DNA of 64,000 nt from Burkholderia cepacia (lineage in GTDB: Bacteria; Pseudomonadota; Gammaproteobacteria; Burkholderiales; Burkholderiaceae). The stretch spans positions 1-64,000 of the forward strand of contig NZ_LDWR01000016.1 of NCBI RefSeq assembly GCF_001039005.1. The letters are read 5' to 3'. Positions 35,191 to 43,508 of the stretch are shown piece after piece. Each line of letters begins with the position of its first letter. Position 1 is the first letter of the stretch. The notes below the pieces were generated by a model. That model saw only the letters and a program-made list of their open reading frames with translations, did not search any database and was not told where the DNA came from. Position numbers and translations under genes: made by a program.

Positions 35191-35223
35191 CACGGTGCGC
35201 CGGACGCTCGCCGGCGCACCGTG
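35191..35223. terminator. 13-bp perfect stem-loop between tartrate dehydratase and carrier genes
   Basis: CACGGTGCGCCGG and its exact complement flank a seven-base loop, ten bases past the dehydratase stop. No T-run follows (ACACATAAC), so it may protect the upstream mRNA or uncouple expression of the two genes rather than end transcription. Confidence 0.5.
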
Positions 35224-35338
35224 ACACATAACAAATAGTCAGGCAGGCGAGATCGACGTCGACGTTCAGGGTGAGCGGCTGCATCGCCCCCGCGCGCACG
35301 CGATTTCCGAAACAGGACGCCATGCACAGGAGACAGTC

Positions 35339-36706
35339 ATGCTGGCATCACGCATTCGCAGAACGCTTTCCAAACTTTACGTCCAGGTTCTGATCGGCAT
35401 CGTTGCCGGCATCCTCGTCGGGCATTTCTACCCCGATATCGGATCCCAGCTCAAGCCGCTCGGCGACCTGTTCATCAAGCTGATCCGGATGCTTCTCGCG
35501 CCGATCATCTTTGCGTCGGTGGTGGTCGGCATTGCGCGCATGACCGACCTTCACGAAGCCGGGAGGGTCGGCGTGAAGGCCGTGCTGTATTTCGAGGCCG
35601 CATCCACCGTTGCGCTCGTGGTCGGGATGGTGGTCGTCAACGTGATCAAGCCGGGCAGTGGAATGAACGCCGATCCGTCGAGGATCGACAGTGCCGCGAT
35701 CGCCAGCTACACGCATGCAGCACAGCATCACGGCGCGCTCGATTTCTTGATGAGCATCGTGCCGGGCAGCGTTGTCGGGGCATTCGCGACTGGCGAGATA
35801 CTGCCGATCATCTTCTTCTCGGTGATTTTCGCGATCGCGCTTGCGAAGCTCGGCCCGCGGACCGCGCCGCTCGTCGATATGCTGGACATGTTCCTGCAGG
35901 GGATGTTCGGTGTCGTGCGCATCGTCATGTATGTGGCGCCCGCAGGCGCGTTTGGCGGGATGGCGTTCACCATCGCAAAATATGGCATCGGTACGCTCGC
36001 GCAGTTCGGGCAACTCATGCTGTGCCTGTACCTCACGTCGATCCTGTTCGTGACTGTCGCGCTCGGTCTGGTCATGCGCGTGTGCGGGTTGTCGCTGTGG
36101 AAGTACCTGCGTTACATCCGCGACGAGATCCTGATCACGCTCGGCACGGCATCGACGGAAGCCGTGCTGCCGCAGATGCTGCTCAAGTTGGAACGCATGG
36201 GGTGTTCGCGTCCGGTCGTCGGCATGGTCTTGCCCACGGGCTACACCTTCAACGCGGACGGCACTGCGATCTACCTGACGATGGCATCCCTCTTCATCGC
36301 GCAGGCGTTCAATATCCACCTGTCGATCTGGGATCAGCTTCTGCTGCTCGGGGTCCTGCTGCTTACGTCGAAGGGCTCCGCCGGGGTGGCCGGCGCGGGT
36401 TTCGTCGCGCTGGCGGCGACGTTGTCCACGATGCATCAGGTGCCCGTGTCCGGTCTGGTTTTGCTGCTCGGCGTCGATCGCTTCCTGAACGAAGCACGCG
36501 CCGTGACCAACTTGATCGGGAACGGCGTCGCCACGGTGGTGGTGGCCCGCTGGGAAGGGGCGCTGGATATGGACAAGGCGCGAGCTGTTCTCGATCGGCG
36601 AGCCGGGTCGGACGTGATCGTCGCGAGCGGGCACGACGCGGGCCTGCCGGCGTCGGAGCGGAGCGCGCCGGCGAGTGCACCGGGCATGCAATCGAATTTC
36701 CGCTAG
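35339..36706 (+). CDS. Dicarboxylate/cation symporter, DctA-like
   Basis: A 455-residue carrier of the DAACS family. The N-terminus KLYVQVLIGIVAGILVGHFYP, the motif GTASTEAVLPQML (about 276-288) and GYTFNADGTAIYLTMASLF are signatures of DctA, which imports succinate, fumarate and malate with protons or sodium. AGGAGACAGTC is the ribosome-binding site. Sitting behind the D-tartrate dehydratase, it probably takes up tartrate, a hydroxylated C4 dicarboxylate. The Ala/Ser/Pro-rich last 35 residues are a cytoplasmic tail. Confidence 0.92.
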   Translation: MLASRIRRTLSKLYVQVLIGIVAGILVGHFYPDIGSQLKPLGDLFIKLIRMLLAPIIFASVVVGIARMTDLHEAGRVGVKAVLYFEAASTVALVVGMVVVNVIKPGSGMNADPSRIDSAAIASYTHAAQHHGALDFLMSIVPGSVVGAFATGEILPIIFFSVIFAIALAKLGPRTAPLVDMLDMFLQGMFGVVRIVMYVAPAGAFGGMAFTIAKYGIGTLAQFGQLMLCLYLTSILFVTVALGLVMRVCGLSLWKYLRYIRDEILITLGTASTEAVLPQMLLKLERMGCSRPVVGMVLPTGYTFNADGTAIYLTMASLFIAQAFNIHLSIWDQLLLLGVLLLTSKGSAGVAGAGFVALAATLSTMHQVPVSGLVLLLGVDRFLNEARAVTNLIGNGVATVVVARWEGALDMDKARAVLDRRAGSDVIVASGHDAGLPASERSAPASAPGMQSNFR

Positions 36707-36794
36707 TCTCGACATTTCCTGTCACCCGCGTACTCCCCGGGCGGTGCGTTTTGCCTGCGGGATTTCGCCGGTGTCGGTGCTTGCCGTGCCCCGT

Positions 36795-37373
36795 TTAATC
36801 CTTGCGTTTCCACTGTCCGAACGACACCGGCTGGTGCGCGTCGGCGCGCGTGACGGTGACGTGGTCGGGCTTGTCGTCGAGCGGATACGAGACGGTGACG
36901 ATCTGGTTCGAAAATTCCCAGCCGTGCGTGCGCGGGTCGTAGCGGAACGTCACGTAGTCGGTCCAGTGCTGCCCGCACGCGACGAAGTTCTGCACGGTGA
37001 AATAGCGGCCTTTCACCGAGAGGCCGTTGTCGGCGGCGTATTCGGGATCGAACGGGTCGCACTGGCCGCCGTCGTTCGCGCGCAGGACGACCTCGTCGTT
37101 GCGCGCGGTGAGCCGGAATGCGTGATCGGGTTGCTCCTCGAAGATCAGCAGCGGGCGCGGCGACGGCTGCTCGCGCGTATCGATCGCGCGATGCACGACG
37201 ACCAGAAAGCTGTGCCGGCCGTTGCCGAGATCCGGCCCGGCTTGCGCGAGCAGCGGCCGGTAGTCGGGCGGCAGTTGCGCGGCGATCGACTTCGGCAGCT
37301 CGCCGGCGCGGGCGCCGGCAGGCAGCGCCGCGAGCAGCGGGAGCAGCAGGAGGGACAGGCGGAGGACGCGCAT
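36795..37373 (-). CDS. Exported hypothetical protein
   Basis: A 192-residue protein with a signal peptide (MRVLRLSLLLLPLLAALPAGARA). The mature part holds the motifs GNGRHSFLVVVH, RPLLIFEEQ, NDGGQCDPFDPEYAADNGLSVKG and NFVACGQHWTDYVTFRYD. The two cysteines could form a disulfide in the periplasm. I do not recognise a named domain; the repeated strand pattern suggests a beta-propeller fragment or jelly-roll. The start at 37373 gives a clean signal sequence. It stands in tandem with an acetyltransferase gene 47 bases upstream. Confidence 0.8.
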   Translation of the reverse strand: MRVLRLSLLLLPLLAALPAGARAGELPKSIAAQLPPDYRPLLAQAGPDLGNGRHSFLVVVHRAIDTREQPSPRPLLIFEEQPDHAFRLTARNDEVVLRANDGGQCDPFDPEYAADNGLSVKGRYFTVQNFVACGQHWTDYVTFRYDPRTHGWEFSNQIVTVSYPLDDKPDHVTVTRADAHQPVSFGQWKRKD

Positions 37374-37420
37374 GGCGGGGTGTCGGGTCGAAAGGAGGAA
37401 GGGCATGCCGGCCGCGCGGG

Positions 37421-37885
37421 TCACAGATCGCGCCCGAGAAACTCGGTGCCGGGCACCGGATTGAACGTGACGGGCGGCGCGGGCGTGAAGCCGAGTGAAG
37501 CATACAGTTGCCTTGCGGCGACGAACTCGGGCAGCACGTCGAGGCACATGCGCGCATAACCGGCCGCCTTTGCGTCGCGTAGCAGCCGTTCGACGAGCTG
37601 GCGGCCGACGTTCAACCCGCGCGCTTCGGGGCGTACGTAGACACGCTTCATCTCGCACGTTACCGCGTCGATCTCGCGAAACGCCCCGCAGCCGACCGCG
37701 CGCTCGCCGTGCCACGCGAGCAGCAGCAACCCGCGCGGCGCCGCGTATTTGCCGGGCAGCGCGGCGATCTCGGGCTCGTAGTCCTGGAATTTGAGGCTGA
37801 CGGAGGGGCTCGCGATGTACTCGCGGAAGATCGCTTCGACGACGCGGGCGTCGTCGGGATAGCGGGCGGCGCGGATCTCGATCAT
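37421..37885 (-). CDS. GNAT family N-acetyltransferase
   Basis: A 154-residue acetyltransferase. The acetyl-CoA loop is VRPEARGLNVGRQLVERLL (about 92-110), and the C-terminal EFVAARQLYASLGF is the usual GNAT motif B. It belongs to a group close to carbonic-anhydrase-linked acetyltransferases with E-M-K-R-V-Y. The substrate is unknown. The start at 37885 (MIEIRAARYPDDA) is the canonical N-terminus. It is divergent from a LysE-type exporter gene. Confidence 0.9.
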   Translation of the reverse strand: MIEIRAARYPDDARVVEAIFREYIASPSVSLKFQDYEPEIAALPGKYAAPRGLLLLAWHGERAVGCGAFREIDAVTCEMKRVYVRPEARGLNVGRQLVERLLRDAKAAGYARMCLDVLPEFVAARQLYASLGFTPAPPVTFNPVPGTEFLGRDL

Positions 37886-38037
37886 GGGCGACGGTGCGGG
37901 ATGACGGGAAAAACGGCCAGCATAGCAGCGCGCGGGCGCTTTCGGCCGCCCGGGAAGCGTGCCAGAATCAGCGCTTCGACCGTCGGAAACGACACGCAGG
38001 CGTCGGCGAATCGGCGTCGTTGACCAAGGAGACTTCG

Positions 38038-38676
38038 ATGACTGCATCGGCTGCCGTACTCGCCATCCTGGCCGCGCTGTGGCTCGGCGCGATGATTCCG
38101 GGCCCGAGTTTCGTGCTGGTTGCCCGCAATTCGATCGGACTGTCGCGCCGCGACGGCCTTGCCACCGCGCTCGGCATGGGCCTGGGCGGCATCGTGTTCG
38201 GCGGCGTCGCGCTGGCCGGGCTCTATACGCTGCTGCAGGCCGTCGAATGGCTGTATGTGGGCCTCAAGGTGGCGGGCGGCGCGTACCTGATCTATATGGC
38301 GTCGAAGATCTGGCGCGGCGCCGACCGGCCGATCGCGATGGACGATCCGCAGGCGATGGCCGCCGGCAGCGCGCGCAAGTCGTTCTGGACGGGCCTCACG
38401 ACCCAGCTCAGCAACCCGAAGACGGCAATCTGGTACGGCAGCATCTTCGCGGCGCTGCTCCCGCAGCATCCGCCGCTGTGGTGCTACCTCGCGCTGCCGC
38501 CGCTCGTGTTCGGCGTCGAATTCGGCTGGTACACGATCGTCGCGCTGTGCTTTTCCACCCGCCGGCCGCGCGAGCTGTACCTGCGCGCGAAGAAGTGGGT
38601 TGACCGCATCGCGGCTGGCGCGATCACGCTGCTCGGGCTGCGGCTGATCCTGAACGCGCCGAAAGCGGGGATCTGA
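38038..38676 (+). CDS. LysE family translocator
   Basis: A 212-residue exporter with five or six transmembrane segments. The stretch GAMIPGPSFVLVARNSIGLSRRDG is the conserved first-helix motif of LysE/RhtB amino-acid exporters, and the second conserved stretch is TQLSNPKTAIWYGSIF. AAGGAG lies seven bases before the start. The gene is monocistronic. It likely exports an amino acid or homoserine-type compound; the exact substrate cannot be inferred. Confidence 0.92.
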   Translation: MTASAAVLAILAALWLGAMIPGPSFVLVARNSIGLSRRDGLATALGMGLGGIVFGGVALAGLYTLLQAVEWLYVGLKVAGGAYLIYMASKIWRGADRPIAMDDPQAMAAGSARKSFWTGLTTQLSNPKTAIWYGSIFAALLPQHPPLWCYLALPPLVFGVEFGWYTIVALCFSTRRPRELYLRAKKWVDRIAAGAITLLGLRLILNAPKAGI

Positions 38677-39037
38677 CCGCTTCCGATTCCGGTTTGCATT
38701 GCACGGCGGCTGGCCATTTACGTGGCCGGCCGCCGGAGCGAACTGCTCGAACCGCTCAAACGGCGCCAACGCGCATCCGGTTTCCGGAAACCGCAGGTCG
38801 ACCGGAAACGCCGTTTCTTCCTCTTCAGGCACTAGGTGATGTGCCCGGCAGCCCGATTCCGGCGGCGCGCCAGGCCGTTGCCGACGATCTTCCCGGCTCC
38901 CTGCCGCCACCCGGCGAGCCTTGCGCGGCGGGCGTTCGCGCGTGTCGCTCGGCGCGCTCGACGGCGCCGCTTCCCCGATTCTGGCGGTCGACCTCCCGGC
39001 GCCGTGTAAACTGCTGCCTTTTTTGACGGTTTGCAGC
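38677..39037. other. Intergenic gap with a 12-bp stem-loop
   Basis: No convincing gene is seen in these 361 bases. A hairpin lies at 38705-38734: GGCGGCTGGCCA and TGGCCGGCCGCC (one G-T pair) around TTTACG. It lacks a T-run but is well placed to end the LysE-type transcript. The promoter of the DUF3348 operon should lie near 38990-39030, where the run TTTTTTGACGG is the only AT-richer stretch. Confidence 0.5.
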
Positions 39038-39802
39038 ATGGTGCACGCTTCCCCGCGCCCGGCACTGACCGGCCCGACGCTCGTCCGGCTGCTCGCGCGC
39101 CTGGCCGACGCCGATGTCGCGGAATCCCGGCAAACGCTGTCCGACCGGCTGAGCCAGTGGCTCGGCTGGACCGACGCGATCACGCTGTCGTCCGCGCTGG
39201 GTGCGAGCCCGCCCGGCGTCGCGGCCGGCGTGCGCGGCTACGACGCGGAGCGCGACTTCGCGCGCGTGCGCCACGACCTCGCGCAGGCGATCGCGGCCAC
39301 CAACCGGCCGCGTACGCGGCGCCGGCCCGGCGACCTGCCGCCGCCGGCTGCCGATACGGCCGATTTCGCGGACTTCCGCCAGCGTTATCTGTCCCTGCAG
39401 CAGGACATGGAAACGGCGATCGGCCAGTTGCGCGGCCGCTTGCGGGGCGCGCTCGCCGCGCGCTCGTCCGGGATGGCGCGGCTCGCGACGCTCGACGCGA
39501 TCATGGAGCGCGTGCTCGGCGCGCGCGAGCGCAGCCTGCTGTCGGCCGTGCCCGCGCTGCTCGGCACGCGTTTCGGGCGGCTGCGCGACGCGGAGCGGCA
39601 GGCGCTGGCCGATGCCGAATCCGCTGCTGCCGTCGACCCCACCGATGACGGCGCGGTTGCCGACGGCGCGACCGTCAAGGCGCTCGTGCCCGGCGCATGG
39701 CTCGACACGTTTCGAGACGAGATGCAAGGCATCCTGCTTGCCGAACTCGAAGTCCGGTTTCAAACGGTAGACGGGCTGCTCGCGGCCCTTCGCACCTGCT
39801 AA
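39038..39802 (+). CDS. DUF3348 domain-containing protein
   Basis: A 254-residue soluble, mostly helical protein with no signal peptide. The N-terminal half (LTGPTLVRLLARLADADVAESRQTLSDRLSQWLGW) and the C-terminal PGAWLDTFRDEMQGILLAELEVRFQTVDGLLAAL are the conserved blocks of DUF3348. It heads a four-gene operon with DUF802, an OmpA-family protein and DUF2894, with an 10-base gap to the next gene. Function is unknown; being cytoplasmic, it could be an effector or a rotor/stator partner of the membrane complex encoded downstream. Confidence 0.87.
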   Translation: MVHASPRPALTGPTLVRLLARLADADVAESRQTLSDRLSQWLGWTDAITLSSALGASPPGVAAGVRGYDAERDFARVRHDLAQAIAATNRPRTRRRPGDLPPPAADTADFADFRQRYLSLQQDMETAIGQLRGRLRGALAARSSGMARLATLDAIMERVLGARERSLLSAVPALLGTRFGRLRDAERQALADAESAAAVDPTDDGAVADGATVKALVPGAWLDTFRDEMQGILLAELEVRFQTVDGLLAALRTC

Positions 39803-39812
39803 TCAACACGCT

Positions 39813-42800
39813 ATGTCCAGAATTCGCATTGATCTCGTTGTCTTCGTCGCCGGTTTGCTCGCAGTGTGCTGGATCGGTGTCGGTTACGTCGCGTCGAACC
39901 CGCTGGCGTCGGCCGTCACGCTGCTGATCGGCGCGTGCTACGTCGCCGGCGCGTGGGAACTGCTGCGCTACCGGCAGGCGACTGCCACGCTGTCGCGTGC
40001 GGTCGCCGGCCTGACCGAGCCGCCCGCGAAGCTCGACACGTGGCTCGACACGCTGCACCCGGGCCTGCGCGGCGCCGTGCGCGCGCGTGTCGAAGGCGCG
40101 CGCGTCGCGCTGCCGGGCCCGTCGCTCACGCCTTACCTCGTCGGCCTGCTCGTGCTGCTCGGCATGCTCGGCACGCTGCTCGGGATGGTCGTGACGCTGA
40201 AGGGCACGGGCGCCGCGCTCGAAAGCGCGACCGATCTCGACGCGATCCGCGCATCGCTGATCGCGCCGGTGAAGGGCCTCGGGTTCGCGTTCGGCACGTC
40301 GATCGCGGGTGTCGCGACGTCCGCGATGCTCGGGCTGCTGTCCGCGCTCGTGCGCCGTGAGCGGATCGACGCGGCACAGCAGCTCGACGCGAAGATCGCG
40401 ACGACGTTGCGCGTGCATTCGTCCGCGCACCAGCGCGACGAATCGTTCCGGCTGCTGCAGCGCCAGGCCGACGTGATGCCGGCGCTGGTCGACCGGCTGC
40501 AGACGATGATGACGACGCTCGAGGCGCGCAGCGTCGCGCTGCACGATCGCCAGCTCGACAGCCAGCAGGCGTTTTTCGACCGGACCGAGCGTGCGTACGC
40601 GGGCCTTGCGTCGAACGTCGGCGACGCGCTGAAGGAAAGCGCCGCCGAAAGCGCGCGCGTGGCCGGTGCCGCGCTGCAGCCGGTCGTCGCGGCGACGATG
40701 ACGGGGCTCGCGCACGAGATGGCCGCGCTGCGCGACACCGTGACGGGCGCCGTGCAGCGTCAGCTCGACGGGCTGACGGACGGCTTCGAGAAGACCACCG
40801 GCAACGTGACGGCCGTGTGGAACCGCGCGCTCGACGAACAGCGCCGCGCCGGCGACGCCGTTGCGCAGCAGCTGCAGACGACGCTCGGCCAGTTCACCGA
40901 CACGTTCGCGCAGCGTTCGACGGACCTGCTCGATGGCGTCGCGACCCGCCTCGAATCGACCGAAGGCCGCCTGTCGGACGCATGGCGCGATGCGCTGTCG
41001 CGCCAGGAGCAGGTCGGCGAGACGCTGGCCGGCCAGCATGCGCGCGCGTTGGGCGAGGCTGCCGCGACGTTCGAGCGACATTCGGGCGCGGCGCTTGCCG
41101 CGATGCGCGAGTCGCACGCGGGGCTGCAGACCGAACTGGCTGTGCGCGACGAACAGCGCCTCACGGCGTGGAACGATTCGCTGGCCGCGATGGCCACGAA
41201 GCTCGGCGACGAATGGCAGCGTGCGGGCGTGCACAGCGCCGGCCGCCAGCAGGAAATCTGCGACGCACTCGCGCAAACGACGCGCGAACTCACCACGCAG
41301 GCAACGACCTTCGAACAACGCTCGAACGACCTGCTGTCGACGATCCGCGATTCGCACACGGGCCTGCAAACGCAACTCGCCGCACGCGACGAAGAACGCC
41401 TGTCGGCATGGAACGATTCGCTGGCCGCGATGGCTACGAAGCTCGGCGACGAATGGCAACGCGCGGGCGTGCACAGCGCCGGCCGTCAGCAGGAAATCTG
41501 CGACGCACTCGCACAAACGACGCGCGAACTCACCACGCAGGCAGCGACCTTCGAGCAACGCTCGAACGACCTGCTGGCGACGATCCGCGATTCGCACACG
41601 GGCCTGCAAACGCAACTCGCCGCGCGCGACGAAGAACGCCTGTCCGCGTGGAACGATTCTCTGGCCGCGATGGCGACGAAGCTCGGCGACGAATGGCAGC
41701 GTGCGGGCGTGCACAGCGCAGGCCGTCAGCAGGAAATCTGCGACGCACTCGCGCAAACGACACGCGATCTCACCACGCAGGCAACGACCTTCGAACAACG
41801 CTCGAACGATCTGCTGTCGACGATCCGCGATTCGCATACGGGCCTGCAAACGCAACTCGCCGCACGCGACGAAGAACGTCTGTCGACATGGAACGCCTCG
41901 CTGGCCGCGATGGCCACGAAGCTCGGCGACGAATGGCAGCGTGCTGGCGTGCACAGCGCCGGCCGTCAGCAGGAAATCTGCGACGCACTTGCGCAAACGA
42001 CACGCGATCTCACCACGCAGGCAACGACCTTCGAACAACGCTCGAACGATCTGCTGACGACGATCCGCGATTCGCACACGGGCCTGCAGACGCAACTCGC
42101 CGCGCGCGACGAACAGCGCCTGTCCGCGTGGAACGATTCGCTCGCCGCGATGGCGGCCGCGCTGCGCGACGAATGGGCACAGACGAGCGCACAGGCCGCG
42201 ACGCGCCAGCAGGACATCTGCGACACGCTGGCCCGCACCGCGAACGACATCACCGCGCAGGCGCAGGTGCATGCGAGCGACACGATCAACGAGATCGCGC
42301 GCCTCGTGCAGGCCGCGTCGGAGGCGCCGAAGGCCGCGGCCGACGTCGTTGCCGAGTTGCGCCAGCGCCTGTCCGACAGCATGGTGCGCGATACCGCGAC
42401 GCTCGAGGAGCGCAGCCGCCTGCTCGCGACGCTCGAAACGCTGCTCGGCGCGGTCAATCACGCGTCGACCGAACAGCGCACCGCGATCGATGCGCTCGTC
42501 AGCACGTCGGCCGACCTGCTCGATCGTGTCGGCGCGCGCTTCAACGACACCGTCGATGCCGAAACGCGCAAGCTCGATTCGGTGGCCGCGCAGGTCACCG
42601 CGGGCGCCGTCGAGGTCGCGAGCCTCGGCGATGCGTTCGGGATGGCCGTGCAGGTGTTCGGCGAATCGAACGACAAGCTGTTGAACCATCTGCAGCGCAT
42701 CGAGGCCGCGCTCGAGAAATCGCTCGCGCGCAGCGACGAGCAGCTCGAGTACTACGTCGCGCAGGCGCGCGAGGTGATCGACCTGAGCATGATGTCGCAG

Positions 42801-42860
42801 AAGCAGATCGTCGAGGATCTGCAGCAGCTCGCCGGCCGGCGGGCGCCCGTCGGAGCGTAA
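39813..42860 (+). CDS. DUF802 protein: MotA/ZorA-like membrane subunit with long tail
   Basis: A 1015-residue protein. Four hydrophobic segments (about 7-25, 33-50, 106-127 and 157-180) include GMLGTLLGMVVTL and AFGTSIAGVATSAMLGL, which match helices 3 and 4 of the MotA/ExbB/TolQ proton-channel fold. From residue 200 to 960 follows a very long helical, Gln/Ala/Thr-rich tail, partly built of 80-residue tandem repeats. That layout is the one of ZorA in Zorya anti-phage systems. The neighbouring OmpA protein supplies a MotB-like partner. The family name DUF802 reflects the tail; the motor role is inference from topology and operon. Confidence 0.85.
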   Translation: MSRIRIDLVVFVAGLLAVCWIGVGYVASNPLASAVTLLIGACYVAGAWELLRYRQATATLSRAVAGLTEPPAKLDTWLDTLHPGLRGAVRARVEGARVALPGPSLTPYLVGLLVLLGMLGTLLGMVVTLKGTGAALESATDLDAIRASLIAPVKGLGFAFGTSIAGVATSAMLGLLSALVRRERIDAAQQLDAKIATTLRVHSSAHQRDESFRLLQRQADVMPALVDRLQTMMTTLEARSVALHDRQLDSQQAFFDRTERAYAGLASNVGDALKESAAESARVAGAALQPVVAATMTGLAHEMAALRDTVTGAVQRQLDGLTDGFEKTTGNVTAVWNRALDEQRRAGDAVAQQLQTTLGQFTDTFAQRSTDLLDGVATRLESTEGRLSDAWRDALSRQEQVGETLAGQHARALGEAAATFERHSGAALAAMRESHAGLQTELAVRDEQRLTAWNDSLAAMATKLGDEWQRAGVHSAGRQQEICDALAQTTRELTTQATTFEQRSNDLLSTIRDSHTGLQTQLAARDEERLSAWNDSLAAMATKLGDEWQRAGVHSAGRQQEICDALAQTTRELTTQAATFEQRSNDLLATIRDSHTGLQTQLAARDEERLSAWNDSLAAMATKLGDEWQRAGVHSAGRQQEICDALAQTTRDLTTQATTFEQRSNDLLSTIRDSHTGLQTQLAARDEERLSTWNASLAAMATKLGDEWQRAGVHSAGRQQEICDALAQTTRDLTTQATTFEQRSNDLLTTIRDSHTGLQTQLAARDEQRLSAWNDSLAAMAAALRDEWAQTSAQAATRQQDICDTLARTANDITAQAQVHASDTINEIARLVQAASEAPKAAADVVAELRQRLSDSMVRDTATLEERSRLLATLETLLGAVNHASTEQRTAIDALVSTSADLLDRVGARFNDTVDAETRKLDSVAAQVTAGAVEVASLGDAFGMAVQVFGESNDKLLNHLQRIEAALEKSLARSDEQLEYYVAQAREVIDLSMMSQKQIVEDLQQLAGRRAPVGA
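41161..42120 (+). repeat. Four 240-bp tandem repeats inside the DUF802 gene
   Basis: Near-identical units begin at 41161, 41401, 41641 and 41881; a fifth partial unit starts at 42121 and decays after about 60 bases. Each unit is 80 codons, so copy-number changes keep the frame. Units encode AWNDSLAAMATKLGDEWQ, then GVHSAGRQQEICDALAQ and TTFEQRSNDLL blocks, predicted coiled coil. Differences are few, pointing to recent duplication or gene conversion. Confidence 0.9.
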
Positions 42861-42863
42861 CGC

Positions 42864-43508
42864 ATGCACGACGAAATCGACGGCGGCGCGCCATCCGCGC
42901 CGGTGTGGCCCGCGTTCGCCGACCTGATGTCGGTGCTGCTCGGCGCGTTCGTGCTGATCCTCGTCGGCGTGATCGGCATGCAGCTTCAGCTCACGTCGAA
43001 GCTCGAGGAAGCCGTGCGCGCGCGCCAGCAGGAAGCGCAGCAGCGCAAGTCGCTCGAACAGGCGCTCGCCGGGCCGCTCGCGGCCGGCCGCGTGACGCTC
43101 ATCAACGGCCGCATCGGCATCAGCGGCAACGTGTTGTTCGCGCTGAACTCCGACCAGTTGCAGCCCGCGGGCCGCGACTTGCTGAAGACGCTGGCCGGGC
43201 CGCTGGCCGCCTACCTGAAGACGCGCGACGAGATCCTGATGATCAGTGGTTTCGCTGACGACCAGCAGGTGCATGCCGGCAACCGCCAGTTCGCGGACAA
43301 CTGGGAACTGTCGGCCAAGCGCGCGCTGACCGTCACGCGTGCGCTGATCGATGCCGGCGTGCCGGCGCCGTCGGTGTTCGCCGCCGCGTTCGGCTCCGAA
43401 CAGCCGGTCAGCTCGAATGCGGACGATGAAGGCCGCGCGAAGAACCGCCGCGTGGAGATCGCGCCGGTGCCGCGCAAGAGCGCATCGAACGGAGGAAAGG
43501 CGCAGTGA
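42864..43508 (+). CDS. OmpA family protein, MotB/ZorB-like
   Basis: A 214-residue protein with one N-terminal transmembrane helix (about 16-40). Asp20 in PAFADLMSVLL stands where MotB has its proton-binding Asp32. A short coiled linker (40-70) is followed by an OmpA-type peptidoglycan-binding domain (about 80-205), with NWELSAKRALTVTRALIDAGV and the final KNRRVEI. This is the stator partner expected for the MotA/ZorA-like DUF802 protein, whose gene ends four bases upstream. Anchoring to the cell wall through the OmpA domain is known for MotB and ZorB. Confidence 0.9.
   Translation: MHDEIDGGAPSAPVWPAFADLMSVLLGAFVLILVGVIGMQLQLTSKLEEAVRARQQEAQQRKSLEQALAGPLAAGRVTLINGRIGISGNVLFALNSDQLQPAGRDLLKTLAGPLAAYLKTRDEILMISGFADDQQVHAGNRQFADNWELSAKRALTVTRALIDAGVPAPSVFAAAFGSEQPVSSNADDEGRAKNRRVEIAPVPRKSASNGGKAQ

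Noticed and set aside
38694-39026. Possible small gene upstream of DUF3348
   Set aside because: Arg/Pro/Ala-rich translation without ribosome-binding site or similarity; the region is better read as terminator plus promoter.
41161-42120. Insertion sequence or duplicated transposon as the cause of the 240-bp repeats
   Set aside because: The units are in frame within one gene, with no terminal inverted repeats or transposase.
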